A stretch of DNA of 64,000 bases, taken from Kordia sp965224175. Lineage in GTDB: Bacteria > Bacteroidota > Bacteroidia > Flavobacteriales > Flavobacteriaceae. The stretch is from NCBI RefSeq assembly GCF_965224175.1, contig NZ_OZ245041.1, positions 3,782,001-3,846,000 of the forward strand. The letters are read 5' to 3'. Under the pieces are notes generated by a model. The model did not search any database, was not told the origin of the DNA, and saw only the letters and a program-made list of their open reading frames with translations. The translations under genes and the position numbers were made by a program. This document shows positions 52,547 through 61,286 of this stretch, piece by piece (the stretch's first letter is position 1; each line of letters starts with the position of its first letter).

Positions 52547-53269
52547 ATGAATAAAGTAAAAATATTAGTCGTAGAAGATGAAATTATCATTGCTGATCAT
52601 CTATGCGACACACTTGATGATTTAGGATATGAAGCCTTAGAGCCAGTAATCAACTATACAGAAGCTATTGAAGCTATCGAAGTTGAAACCCCCGATTTGG
52701 CGATTTTAGATATTCAATTATCTGGTCGGAAAACTGGCATTGATATCGCGGAAAAAATTAGAAAAGATTACGACTTTCCTTTTATATTTCTTACGTCTAA
52801 TTCAGATCCGCTCACAGTTTCGGAGGCAAAAAAAGTAATGCCGCCAGCCTATTTAGTCAAACCATTTACTAAAGACGAATTGTATACGTCGATAGAAATT
52901 GCGTTGTACAATTACTCTAAAAGAATAGGAGAAGTAAACGATGATGAATTGATTATAAAGGATGCATTTTTTATCAAAGAAAAAAATATCTTCATCAAGC
53001 TCAAATTCGAAGAAATTCTCTTCATAAAAAGTGAGCATGTATACGCTGAAATTCAACTTACAAACAATCAAAAACACGTAATTCGAGGAAATTTAAATAA
53101 AATTATTACCAAACTCAATAAGCAATTTGTGCGTGTGCACCGAAGCTATATAGTGAACTTGGATTATCTACAAAAAATTGATCAAAACAATATCATTGTA
53201 TTAAATGTTAATATTCCAATTGGTAAAAAATATAAAGATGATTTGTTGCAAAAAATCAACTTATTATAG
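52547..53269 (+). CDS. LytTR-type response regulator
   Basis: A 240 aa regulator paired with the kinase at 50542. Receiver: VVEDEIIIADHL (about 8-20), phospho-Asp55 in LAILDIQLSG, FIFLTSNSD and YLVKPFTKDEL with the conserved Lys. LytTR domain about 140-240 (ILFIKSEHVYAEIQL, FVRVHRSYIVNLDYLQKI). The receiver resembles those of the PdtaR/HWE-partner type, which fits the HisKA_2 kinase. Predicted binding sites at 48946, 53293 and 54282. Confidence 0.92.
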   Translation: MNKVKILVVEDEIIIADHLCDTLDDLGYEALEPVINYTEAIEAIEVETPDLAILDIQLSGRKTGIDIAEKIRKDYDFPFIFLTSNSDPLTVSEAKKVMPPAYLVKPFTKDELYTSIEIALYNYSKRIGEVNDDELIIKDAFFIKEKNIFIKLKFEEILFIKSEHVYAEIQLTNNQKHVIRGNLNKIITKLNKQFVRVHRSYIVNLDYLQKIDQNNIIVLNVNIPIGKKYKDDLLQKINLL

Positions 53270-53292
53270 ATTTAAATAAACACTTTATGTGT

Positions 53293-53359
53293 GTTAAGAA
53301 CATTATATGAGTAGTTCAGAACATTGGTGAAAAACGAGTAAAACTGTTAGATATATTTA
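53293..53359 (+). promoter_or_regulatory. LytTR-type direct repeats and promoter box
   Basis: GTTAAGAACATT (53293) and GTTCAGAACATT (53314) start 21 bp apart; TATATTTA (53352-53359) follows 26 bp later. Layout and sequence match the site upstream of 49052. Confidence 0.7.
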
Positions 53360-53386
53360 CAGTCTTAACCTAAAATCTTACATGTT

Positions 53387-54133
53387 ATGACAAAAAAAAT
53401 ACTTGTTTTTTTTGCGTTTATAAGCGCAACATTATTTCTAAATGCCCAATGTGGACCAAGTTATACAGGTGCTACTAGTTCAGGTAGTGGTTCTGGTGGA
53501 GAAATACCAAATTTTACAGGAATGTCCTTTACTACAAGTGCTTCTTGCGGAGGAATCTTAACATCAATTACATCAACAGTTCTTGGTTCTCCAATCCCAA
53601 ATGCAACAGTTTCTGTACGCCTATATGAAGGTGATGGATTAGGAGGAAATGTAATAGGCGAATTAACAGGAGTTCCTGTAAATGGTAGTGCAGTATATGA
53701 TTTTTCGGCACTCATGATTACGATGAATCCGTCTACAACATATACATACATTATCGAAAAAGAAAATACGTCTGACTCTATTTTTGCCAATTTTGTATTT
53801 GATCCTATTCACCCTGGAGGAACAGCATATTGGGGAGGAGTTCCATCGAATATAGCTATAACTTTTAGTGTAAGTATTGACAATTCTACATTAAGCGTAA
53901 CTGATGTTGATACAGATGAAACTGAGTTGCGTGTCTATCCAAATCCTGCAGCAAATAGCATTCAACTAACATCTTTGCAAAAAGCAGAAAACTATACCAT
54001 ACTTGATATCTCTGGAAAGAAAGTTATGGAAGGAACTATAAATGTAAATCAATCAATTAACATTCAACAACTAACAAAAGGAATGTATTTCATTCAATTG
54101 GAAAAAAGAGTGCTAAAATTTGTGAAAAAGTAG
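53387..54133 (+). CDS. Secreted protein with T9SS sorting domain
   Basis: A 248 aa secreted protein: signal peptide 1-20 (FLNAQ), then a beta-rich domain (about 21-165) with GEIPNFTGMSFTTSASCGG and VSVRLYEGDGLGGNVIG, similar to the small beta-sandwich parts of other flavobacterial surface proteins; the function is not known. A type A T9SS domain ends it (RVYPNPAANSIQLTS ... KRVLKFVKK). The last codons and the terminator are duplicated at 55556-55660. Its promoter has the 21-bp repeat pair shared with 49052. Confidence 0.85.
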   Translation: MTKKILVFFAFISATLFLNAQCGPSYTGATSSGSGSGGEIPNFTGMSFTTSASCGGILTSITSTVLGSPIPNATVSVRLYEGDGLGGNVIGELTGVPVNGSAVYDFSALMITMNPSTTYTYIIEKENTSDSIFANFVFDPIHPGGTAYWGGVPSNIAITFSVSIDNSTLSVTDVDTDETELRVYPNPAANSIQLTSLQKAENYTILDISGKKVMEGTINVNQSINIQQLTKGMYFIQLEKRVLKFVKK

Positions 54134-54212
54134 TGCAATCAATAGGTAATTGTTAAACTTTTCTTAGGATGAAATACTAGTAAACGCAAACCTATATGGT
54201 TTGCGTTTTTTT
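54108..54212 (+). repeat. 105-bp direct repeat, copy 1 (3' end of T9SS gene plus terminator)
   Basis: Spans the last eight codons of the T9SS gene, the stop and the hairpin. Copy 2 is at 55556-55660, 1448 bp away, with about two substitutions. Weaker similarity extends about 20 bp upstream. Confidence 0.9.
54182..54212 (+). terminator. Intrinsic terminator (copy 1)
   Basis: Perfect 11-bp stem AAACGCAAACC / GGTTTGCGTTT, loop TATAT, T tract. Confidence 0.88.
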
Positions 54213-54281
54213 ATTATTGACTACTTACTTTTCAAAGTAATCTTCTATTTAAGACAACTAAAAATAGAACAATTTAAATAT

Positions 54282-54368
54282 TGTAAGAACATACTTTCGT
54301 GTTTTTAGAACAAATCTTTCTTAGTTCGTAACATTTTTATCTTTTAATAAAAAAGTAATCTATAACTT
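54282..54368 (+). promoter_or_regulatory. Triple 21-bp repeat and weak promoter box
   Basis: Three related 12-mers, TGTAAGAACATA (54282), TTTTAGAACAAA (54303) and GTTCGTAACATT (54324), lie at exact 21-bp pitch, matching the repeats at 48946 and 53293. TATAACTT (54361-54368) is a weak -7 candidate at the matching distance. Confidence 0.6.
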
Positions 54369-54411
54369 ACTTAAAATATAAACGATTGTAACTAATTTAA
54401 TTTTGAAGATT

Positions 54412-55455
54412 ATGGAAGAAATACACCCAAATTCGCCAAATGAAAACAATATCGATACTTTCTTGTGGAAAAAAAATCTTATTGGTTCTGGATATGATAT
54501 CGTATCCATTGTGGCTCATGGAGAATATGTATATGCAGGGACTTCACATGGAGAAGTACATAGATATAGTTTAAAAGGTGAGCCTAGTGGTATAAATATA
54601 CTACAGGCAGCTCCAAGTAAAGGAGAAGTTCGATTAACTATTTATAAAGATCAACTAGTTGTTGGAACTGTTGGATGTATAATGCTTATTCAATTAGATA
54701 ATTTTGAAAAGATAGATTCCTACACGATGATCGAGCTTTCTTTCCCTAAAACAATATTTAAGAATCGTGCTGTTTCGGTAATAGCGGATGATAATTTTAT
54801 ATATGCAGGATCAGTAGGATATGTATTTAAGTATAATATTGCTTCGAAAGAAACAATAATGAGAACGTTTTTAAATAGAGGACATCAAGAGGTTTGTTTA
54901 GAAATGATCGGTAATCAATTGATTGCAGGAACAGAAGGTCATGTTGTATTGATTGAGAAAAATGATTTTGAAAGGAAAAAGAAAATAATATCTCTTCCTC
55001 ATAGTGGGTATGGAACAGTTTCACTATTAGTTTATGACAATATCATATATGCTGGTTCAAACGGATATGCTTACAAAATAAGTGCAGATGGTAAAGAAGT
55101 CAAAAAAAATGAACTTGAAGTAGTTGAAAAAAGTGAAGTTAGTTTAGCAATAAAAAGTGATAAATTAATTGTTGGTTCAAATGGAGATATTATGGCGATT
55201 TCATTAATTGATTTCGAGTACAAAGGAGAATATATTACTTCACTTCCTCATTGTAAAGGCGAAATTGTTTCTGTTGCTGTTTCTGACTCTTATGTCTATG
55301 CAGGTTCGGTTGGATATATATACAGAATCGAAGATAGGAAGCCTGTATACATAGAAGGAATGGGAACTAATGCAATTCGATTCTGTGAAAATAATAGGCA
55401 ACTCTTTGCTGCAGGAAGTAATTTTTTGGCTTCAATTGCATATAAAGAATCTTGA
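54412..55455 (+). CDS. PQQ/WD-like beta-propeller protein, apparently cytosolic
   Basis: A 347 aa protein from ATG 54412 (an in-frame TTG lies at 54403). It has at least six ~45-residue repeats: VYAGTSHGEVHRY, IYAGSVGYVFKYN, LIAGTEGHVVLIE, IYAGSNGYAYKIS, LIVGSNGDIMAIS and VYAGSVGYIYRIE, each followed by a 'IS.I..D..' strand, so a full propeller. Unlike its neighbours it has no signal peptide and no T9SS tail. It lies between two copies of a 105-bp repeat and has a triple 21-bp repeat upstream, so it probably belongs to the LytTR regulon and may have been inserted or left by a duplication. Function unknown. Confidence 0.78.
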   Translation: MEEIHPNSPNENNIDTFLWKKNLIGSGYDIVSIVAHGEYVYAGTSHGEVHRYSLKGEPSGINILQAAPSKGEVRLTIYKDQLVVGTVGCIMLIQLDNFEKIDSYTMIELSFPKTIFKNRAVSVIADDNFIYAGSVGYVFKYNIASKETIMRTFLNRGHQEVCLEMIGNQLIAGTEGHVVLIEKNDFERKKKIISLPHSGYGTVSLLVYDNIIYAGSNGYAYKISADGKEVKKNELEVVEKSEVSLAIKSDKLIVGSNGDIMAISLIDFEYKGEYITSLPHCKGEIVSVAVSDSYVYAGSVGYIYRIEDRKPVYIEGMGTNAIRFCENNRQLFAAGSNFLASIAYKES

Positions 55456-55555
55456 AAACACATTTAATTGTTAATACTAGTAAATCGTTTTCAGATAATG
55501 CAAAAGAAAATTAGATAATTAATCACGTAAAAAATATTTCATTCAATAATAAAAA

Positions 55556-55660
55556 GAGTGCTAAAATTTGTAAAAAAGTAGTGCAATCAATAGGTAATTG
55601 TTAAACTTTTCTTAGGATGAAATACTAGTAAACGCAAATCTATATGGTTTGCGTTTTTTT
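55556..55660 (+). repeat. 105-bp direct repeat, copy 2 (orphan 3' remnant plus terminator)
   Basis: Contains the codons for a RVLKFVKK end and stop without the body of the gene, plus the hairpin AAACGCAAATC / GGTTTGCGTTT (55630-55650s). It serves as terminator for the propeller gene. Differences from copy 1 are one G-to-A and one C-to-T; one indel lies just upstream. Confidence 0.9.
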
Positions 55661-55662
55661 TT
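55630..55662 (+). terminator. Intrinsic terminator (copy 2)
   Basis: Hairpin AAACGCAAATC / GGTTTGCGTTT (one G-T type mismatch) followed by nine T, at the end of repeat copy 2. Confidence 0.85.
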
Positions 55663-55694
55663 GTTTCTTGGCAGATATTTCTCAGAATACCATC

Positions 55695-57470
55695 ATGCAA
55701 GACCCAATTACTTTTTATAGCCAACAAAAAGCCAAATTTGTATCAGAATTGAAAGTACAACGAAGAAAACTGAATCAATCAAGTTTCCTTCGATTAATCG
55801 TTTTTTTAAGCATCGCTTTCGCGATTTATCTCTTATTTGGGCAATGGCCATATGTGATATTGGCATCAGTAATTGGAATGGCGATCTTTCTATTTTTAAT
55901 CTTTCGCCATTCAGACTTAGTCTACCAAAGCAACAAACTAAAAGCGTTGATTCAATACAATCAACTAGAAATAGATGTACTCAATGGTGATTTGTCTAAA
56001 TTGCCAACAGGAGAAGAATTTTTAGATGCTTCACATGAATTTAGTTATGACATCGATCTTTTTGGAAATGCTTCTTTCTTTCAATATCTAAACAGATCAA
56101 CAACACGTGAAGGAAAAAATGAATTGGCAGCATTGCTTGCTAGTAATGATATTTCAGACATTTCAATACGCCAAAAAGCAATTCAAGAATTGGCAGAAAA
56201 AGCAGATTGGCGACAACATTTTTCAGCCATAGCCTTATTGATAAAAGTAGAAACAACTTCCAAAAGTATTACTGATTGGCTCAAAGAATACAAAGCATTC
56301 ATTCCAAAATCAATTCGCTATCTGCCAATGATTTTCTCAGGAATCTCTGTGGCTATTATAACCTTGGCGTTTTTGCAAATCATTCCATTTTTATACGTAT
56401 TACTTTTGTTACTTTTAGGATTAGGGATTACAGGAAGATTTTTAAAAAGTATAACGAAATTATCGTTTCATACAAGCAAAGCCAAAGACACATTTCAACA
56501 ATACGGACAATTATTACAACGTATCGAAGCAGAAACATTTACGGCCAAGCTACTGAAAGAAAAACAACAAAACATTCACAGTGATACACAAAAGGCATCA
56601 ACCTTAGTGAGAGAATTTTCAAAACGAATAGATGCTTTAGATAATCGCAATAATATTTTAGTTGGAATTTTCTTAAATGGATTTTTATTGTGGGATATTT
56701 CAAAATCATATCAAATAGAAACTTGGATTTCAAAACATAGTACAAAAGTGCAACAATGGTTTGAAGTTGTAACATTTTTTGATGCCTACAATAGTTTAGG
56801 AAACTTCGCATTTAATCATCCGCAGTTTAACTATCCAACAATTGTAGAAAATGTGCCGCAAGTCATCAATGCAAAACAATTGGGACATCCATTATTGAGA
56901 ACTACAAACAGAATTGATAACGATTTCAATATCGGAAACTCAGAATTCTTCATTGTTACTGGAGCCAATATGGCAGGGAAAAGCACATTTTTAAGAACCG
57001 TTTCTCTCGGAATAGTCATGTCTAATGTAGGATTGTCAATTTGTGCTGAAACTGCAGCATATTCGCCCATAAAACTCATTACAAGCATGCGTACCACCGA
57101 TTCCTTGGCGGAAGGTGCTTCCTATTTCTTTTCAGAATTACAACGCTTAAAAATGATTGTAGATAAAATTGAAGCGGATACGTACTTTATCATCCTAGAT
57201 GAAATCCTAAAAGGAACAAACAGTCATGACAAAGCAATGGGTTCTAAGAAAATAGTTCAAAAACTAGCTTCGCAAAATGCAGCTGGAATCATAGCTACAC
57301 ACGATTTAAGCTTGTGTGAATTAGAAAAAGAGATCACTCAAGTAAAAAATTATTTCTTTGACGCCGAAATTATCAATGATGAATTGTTCTTTGGATATCA
57401 ACTAAAAAAAGGCATCTGTTCTAACATGAATGCCTCGTTTTTATTGAAGAAAATGGAGATTGTAGAGTAA
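55695..57470 (+). CDS. MutS-family ATPase, membrane-associated short form
   Basis: A 591 aa protein from ATG 55695 (MQDPITFYSQQKAKF); the upstream in-frame start at 55644 lies inside repeat copy 2. N-terminal membrane hairpin about 28-75 (FLRLIVFLSIAFAIYLLFGQWPYVI in parts), a MutS III-like helical core with a second hydrophobic pair near 210-250, and a MutS V ATPase: Walker A GANMAGKS 423-430, Walker B YFIILDEILKGTNS, H-loop GIIATHDLSLCELE. It lacks the mismatch-reading domain I and the Smr end, so it is not MutS1 or MutS2. Such membrane MutS-like proteins are common in Bacteroidota; their role is not known. Confidence 0.85.
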   Translation: MQDPITFYSQQKAKFVSELKVQRRKLNQSSFLRLIVFLSIAFAIYLLFGQWPYVILASVIGMAIFLFLIFRHSDLVYQSNKLKALIQYNQLEIDVLNGDLSKLPTGEEFLDASHEFSYDIDLFGNASFFQYLNRSTTREGKNELAALLASNDISDISIRQKAIQELAEKADWRQHFSAIALLIKVETTSKSITDWLKEYKAFIPKSIRYLPMIFSGISVAIITLAFLQIIPFLYVLLLLLLGLGITGRFLKSITKLSFHTSKAKDTFQQYGQLLQRIEAETFTAKLLKEKQQNIHSDTQKASTLVREFSKRIDALDNRNNILVGIFLNGFLLWDISKSYQIETWISKHSTKVQQWFEVVTFFDAYNSLGNFAFNHPQFNYPTIVENVPQVINAKQLGHPLLRTTNRIDNDFNIGNSEFFIVTGANMAGKSTFLRTVSLGIVMSNVGLSICAETAAYSPIKLITSMRTTDSLAEGASYFFSELQRLKMIVDKIEADTYFIILDEILKGTNSHDKAMGSKKIVQKLASQNAAGIIATHDLSLCELEKEITQVKNYFFDAEIINDELFFGYQLKKGICSNMNASFLLKKMEIVE

Positions 57471-57662
57471 TCTTCAAAATTCTTCCATAGAACGTCATAT
57501 AAGTTTCTTCTATCGTGTAATTGTATCAAACAATCTAATTTAATATTTTTGTTTATGTTAATGTGTTAATTTTAATACAGTTAATATAAATATTAACATG
57601 TAGTCTTTTGTCCCCTAGATAAAAGCCCCCTGATTCCCTAATTGCATTATTTTTAAGTATAG

Positions 57663-58229
57663 ATGGCTCTAAAATACCTCCATGTCAACGAAAGACATTA
57701 CAAGAAACAATTGTTGGTTTCTAATCAGCAAGTAAAAACGTTAAAAAACTTTTTAACAGGACTCATACGTAATGAAGTCCTAATTATCAATACAAACTTA
57801 GGTTTAGAAATATACTACGAAGCCGATTACGATTGTACGCCAATCATAAAAGATGCAATCGCAATTGTAGTGTGTAAAAAATGTGACGCTAACGATCTCT
57901 TTCGCTTCATTTCTTTTCAAAACGAAAAAGAAATTCAGCATTTTATGGACGATTCTATTGCACAAGTTTCCGAAATGCCTTTATTTCAAAACTACACAAA
58001 AAGTATGTTGCATCAGTTAAAAACACAATTTGAGTCCAACAAACAACTCATTGGAAAATTATCTGATATCTGGTTTGAAGTAACACGAAATTTACGTTTC
58101 AAAAATGTCAGCATTGAAAAAATAAAAGAATTTCAAGATGACTTTCAATCTATTTACATCAGTAAAGTAGAAAATGACGTTCTAAAAGGACTTATTTTGG
58201 AAGCGTTAGACAGAACACATGTAAATTGA
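57663..58229 (+). CDS. Hypothetical protein
   Basis: A 188 aa soluble protein I do not recognise. There is no signal peptide. The first half is alpha/beta with IIKDAIAIVVCKKCDANDLF (in part VVCKKC) and the second half mostly helical and charged (LHQLKTQFESNKQLIGKL). It stands alone and is convergent with the GldM-like gene; a shared hairpin lies between them. Confidence 0.65.
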   Translation: MALKYLHVNERHYKKQLLVSNQQVKTLKNFLTGLIRNEVLIINTNLGLEIYYEADYDCTPIIKDAIAIVVCKKCDANDLFRFISFQNEKEIQHFMDDSIAQVSEMPLFQNYTKSMLHQLKTQFESNKQLIGKLSDIWFEVTRNLRFKNVSIEKIKEFQDDFQSIYISKVENDVLKGLILEALDRTHVN

Positions 58230-58264
58230 TTTTCCTGTAACATCAAGGTTATTATATATTCTTC

Positions 58265-58299
58265 CTCATCTATTCGTAAGCTTGAAACGAATAGATGAG
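58265..58299. terminator. Bidirectional hairpin between convergent genes
   Basis: A perfect 13-bp stem CTCATCTATTCGT / ACGAATAGATGAG with a 9-nt loop, with A/T-rich flanks, between 57663+ and 58303-. Confidence 0.7.
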
Positions 58300-58302
58300 T
58301 AT

Positions 58303-59034
58303 TTATTTTACAATCTTTATCATAGAATTTGAAGATTTACAGTTTCTTAATCCATCTAAGTAACTTGGATAAGGAACTCTTATGCTGTACACAATAATAG
58401 TATCACCAATAGACATATTATCTAATTCTTGAATCGCTTCCTTGGAGAACTTACTACCTTGAATTGTAAATCTATTCTTCCCTAGAAAAACAGATTTAAA
58501 TTCTGTAGCTTCTTGTCGTTTATAAGGTGTGTAATTTTCAATATCCATAGAAAATCGTCCCTTTGCAATCTCACTTTTACTCAATTCCATTGGAGTATCT
58601 TGAAAAAGCTGATCATCAAAAAAAGTTCTTGGACGCCCAATATCTTCTATTCTAAAAACCTTCTCAAATTTCAAAGTTTCTCCATTTCGCATATCTGCCA
58701 TTATACGAAAAGTAACTTCTTTTCCTGTAGTTGGATGCAATTCATAACGATTTTTACCTACATATTTTAAACCTGGTGCCATTACAGAAAATCTTAAAGA
58801 ATTTGGTACTGCAATTTTCACAGGATTATTTGCGTCGCGATACACAACATTCATATTCTCTATTTCTACAATGGCTTCTGGTTTATTGCTAGAAAACTTT
58901 TGAAGCGAAGCAATAGAATCTCTCAATATACGATTTTCTGCTTTTAGTTCTTCACAAGACATTTGCTCTTTAGAATGATAGCTCATCAATATCACAGAAA
59001 GAAAAATGATGAAAATAAAAAATAGGTTTTTCAT
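58303..59034 (-). CDS. Membrane-anchored GldM C-terminal-like protein
   Basis: A 243 aa protein with an N-terminal membrane anchor (about 4-20), a short coiled coil (CEELKAENRILRDSIASLQ), then a region like the two last domains of the gliding/T9SS motor protein GldM: IENMNVVYRDANNPVKIAVPN (in part NMNVVYRDANNPVKI) near 58, and FRIEDIGRPRTFF near 130, the start of GldM D4 ('FRVK.IPDP'). The GldM helical stalk is missing. It is not in a gldKLMN operon, so it is not the core motor gene; it could be an accessory partner of the T9SS or an orphan domain. Family match is from memory. Confidence 0.65.
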   Translation of the reverse strand: MKNLFFIFIIFLSVILMSYHSKEQMSCEELKAENRILRDSIASLQKFSSNKPEAIVEIENMNVVYRDANNPVKIAVPNSLRFSVMAPGLKYVGKNRYELHPTTGKEVTFRIMADMRNGETLKFEKVFRIEDIGRPRTFFDDQLFQDTPMELSKSEIAKGRFSMDIENYTPYKRQEATEFKSVFLGKNRFTIQGSKFSKEAIQELDNMSIGDTIIVYSIRVPYPSYLDGLRNCKSSNSMIKIVK

Positions 59035-59156
59035 AGAAAGGCTTGATTTTAAGAGAATAAACGAAAACGGAAATGACTTTATTTTAATTTTTTTTAAATA
59101 TAACTGTAATAAAACAAATAGCGCTGTACTAAAAGGGAAACGAAAAACTTAAAACG

Positions 59157-60038
59157 ATGAAAACAATAGTATCTATAGTAATTTTATTTTTTGCTTTCGC
59201 GAATGTGGCAGCACAAAAAGAAAAAAAAACAACTGCTTTTGAAGTGAAAGTACATGGAAAAGGCGAAACCATGTTTTTAATTCCTGGTTTATCATGTTCT
59301 GGAAATGTTTGGAATGAAACAGTTGAAACGTATAAAAATGATTATGAAATCCATGTATTTACATTAGCTGGTTTTGGCGGAGTAAAACCTATTGACTCAG
59401 AAACAATTTTACAAGAAGTAAAAAAAGAAATGCTACCTTATATCAAGAAGCATGCAACAAAAAATAGCGTATTAATTGGTCACAGTATTGGTGGATTTAC
59501 AAGCATGCTGATTGCTCTTGATGATGAAAATGTAGTGTCAAAAATTGTAATTGTAGACAGTTTGCCGTTTCTCGCAGGCGCATACAATGCACAAGTAACA
59601 GAAGAAGCTGTAAAATCAACATACGGAATGATGAAGCAAATGTATATGCCAATGGACAGTATTACGTTACGAAATACCTTAAAACAATCTTTGAGTGGTA
59701 TGATGCGAAACAAAGAAAACCTAAATTTTGTATTGAATGATGCCGCAAAATCAGATCGAAAAACACTTGGCTATACCATGTTTGAAATGATGAGTAATGA
59801 TTTGCGAGATGATTTAGCGAAACTTAAAATACCTACATTAGTACTCACAAACTGGAACAAGCCTATTCCGCAATTTCCTAACTTTACAAAAGCAGAAAAA
59901 CTAGAAATGTATGAAGCACAATACAAAAATTGTGATTCTTGTACCGTAAAAATCATTGATGAGGCAGAACATTTCATTATGCTCGATAATCCAACTGTAT
60001 TTTTCAAAGAAGTTTCCAACTTTATCAAAACGAACTAA
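59157..60038 (+). CDS. Exported alpha/beta hydrolase
   Basis: A 293 aa exported hydrolase. Signal peptide 1-19 (FANVAAQ); catalytic parts FLIPGLSCSGNVW (oxyanion side), GHSIGGFTS with the nucleophile Ser near 106, and DEAEHFIMLDNP with the His near 280. It is 6 bp upstream of an ECF sigma factor gene, so it is in the same operon, which links it to a stress or envelope response. The substrate is unknown. Confidence 0.88.
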   Translation: MKTIVSIVILFFAFANVAAQKEKKTTAFEVKVHGKGETMFLIPGLSCSGNVWNETVETYKNDYEIHVFTLAGFGGVKPIDSETILQEVKKEMLPYIKKHATKNSVLIGHSIGGFTSMLIALDDENVVSKIVIVDSLPFLAGAYNAQVTEEAVKSTYGMMKQMYMPMDSITLRNTLKQSLSGMMRNKENLNFVLNDAAKSDRKTLGYTMFEMMSNDLRDDLAKLKIPTLVLTNWNKPIPQFPNFTKAEKLEMYEAQYKNCDSCTVKIIDEAEHFIMLDNPTVFFKEVSNFIKTN

Positions 60039-60044
60039 TATCTG

Positions 60045-60536
60045 ATGCGAGAAGATTATTTTCAAGAAATCATTACACATCATAAAGACAAAATATATCG
60101 AATTTGTCTCGCATATCTCTACGAAAAAGATTTGGTAGATGATTTGTATCAAGAAGTGTTGATAAACGTTTGGAATGGACTTAAAAACTTCAAAGGAAAT
60201 GCAAAACTAACCACATGGCTGTATCGTGTCACACTCAATACAACGATTACATTTAATCGACATAATAAAAAACACATACAACTATTCAATAATGAATTGC
60301 CAGATACTTTTGAAGAAGCCATTGATACAGAACGGCAAGCACAAGAAAACCGAGTCAACAAACTCATGCAATGTGTGCAAAAACTTAAAAAAGATGAACG
60401 TCTCATTATCAGTTTGGTACTTGAAGAGCTCAGTTACAAAGAAATTGCTGAGATCATTGGAATAGAAACCAATAATGTTGGTGTACGAATTAACAGAATC
60501 AAAAAACGACTTTTAAAAATATACAATAATGAATGA
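60045..60536 (+). CDS. ECF RNA polymerase sigma factor
   Basis: A 163 aa sigma-70 family factor. Region 2 (about 10-75) has YRICLAYLYEKDLVDDLYQEVL and TWLYRVTLNTTI; region 4 (about 105-160) has LKKDERLIISLVLEELSYKEIAEIIGI with the helix-turn-helix. It is 6 bp after the hydrolase gene and overlaps the next gene by 8 bases. The downstream membrane protein sits where an anti-sigma factor is usually found. Confidence 0.9.
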   Translation: MREDYFQEIITHHKDKIYRICLAYLYEKDLVDDLYQEVLINVWNGLKNFKGNAKLTTWLYRVTLNTTITFNRHNKKHIQLFNNELPDTFEEAIDTERQAQENRVNKLMQCVQKLKKDERLIISLVLEELSYKEIAEIIGIETNNVGVRINRIKKRLLKIYNNE

Positions 60537-61134
60537 TTTTAACGACATCGTAAACGATTGGAAATCTGTTTCTACAGACAAAACCGAACGCAAAGAAGCG
60601 AGTGATTCATTACTTGGAAAACTCAAAAAACTACAGCGAAAAATTATCATAGGAAACGTATTGATGAGTATTTCATTTGCGTTTGTATTTTCGGTGTTTT
60701 TATGGCTATGGAATGCAAACCTCTTTAAAGAACGTTCAGATAATTTTTATCTAGGATTAGCATTTATGTCTATTTTACTCACAGTCACTTTGGGCATGAT
60801 GTGGTATCGTGTATTATTTTGGCGAACACCAAATGATATCTCTGAAAATATGAAAGCATTTGCAACAAAAATGTTAAAAAAATTACGCTATTTCAGATGG
60901 ATTACCAATGTGTTTATGCCTGTATATCTTGTAATGCTTGCTGTAGGAATGACAATCTATTTTCAAGACGTTTTACACGAAGCAAGTTTCCAAACCAAAC
61001 TAATCGCTTATTGCGCAACGTACATTTGGATTTTACTTGTAGGTTTTGTGATGATGCGAAAAAAGCAAAAAAAGAACAACAAGAATGTTGATCCAATCAT
61101 TGAAAGTTTAGAAGAAATACTAGAAACTTTTTAA
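60529..61134 (+). CDS. Hypothetical membrane protein, possible anti-sigma factor
   Basis: A 201 aa protein that starts within the sigma gene (8-base overlap). The N-terminal ~40 residues are cytosolic (MNDFNDIVNDWKSVSTDKTE), followed by four hydrophobic helices near 40-62, 72-92, 125-145 and 158-178. The layout and coupling suggest an inner-membrane anti-sigma or sensor partner, but no ZAS or other known anti-sigma motif is seen. The end is a poly-acidic tail (IESLEEILETF). Confidence 0.72.
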   Translation: MNDFNDIVNDWKSVSTDKTERKEASDSLLGKLKKLQRKIIIGNVLMSISFAFVFSVFLWLWNANLFKERSDNFYLGLAFMSILLTVTLGMMWYRVLFWRTPNDISENMKAFATKMLKKLRYFRWITNVFMPVYLVMLAVGMTIYFQDVLHEASFQTKLIAYCATYIWILLVGFVMMRKKQKKNNKNVDPIIESLEEILETF

Positions 61135-61154
61135 GTAATATAAATAACAATCTA

Positions 61155-61190
61155 AAGCTCCAACCATATACAAAGTTGGAGTTTGTTTTT
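61155..61190 (+). terminator. Intrinsic terminator of the sigma operon
   Basis: Stem AAGCTCCAAC / GTTGGAGTTT (one G-T pair), loop of 10 nt, then T-rich tail. Confidence 0.75.
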
Positions 61191-61286
61191 TATAGTCGTA
61201 TTTAAATAATGACGACATACAACAGTATTTTTTACGTTTCCGATTCTCTATTTTAGTTTCAATTATTAACATAATAACTGAAAATT

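Noticed and set aside
54403..54411. TTG start for the propeller gene
   Set aside because: The ATG at 54412 is a better start; the TTG lies within a TAATTTTG string.
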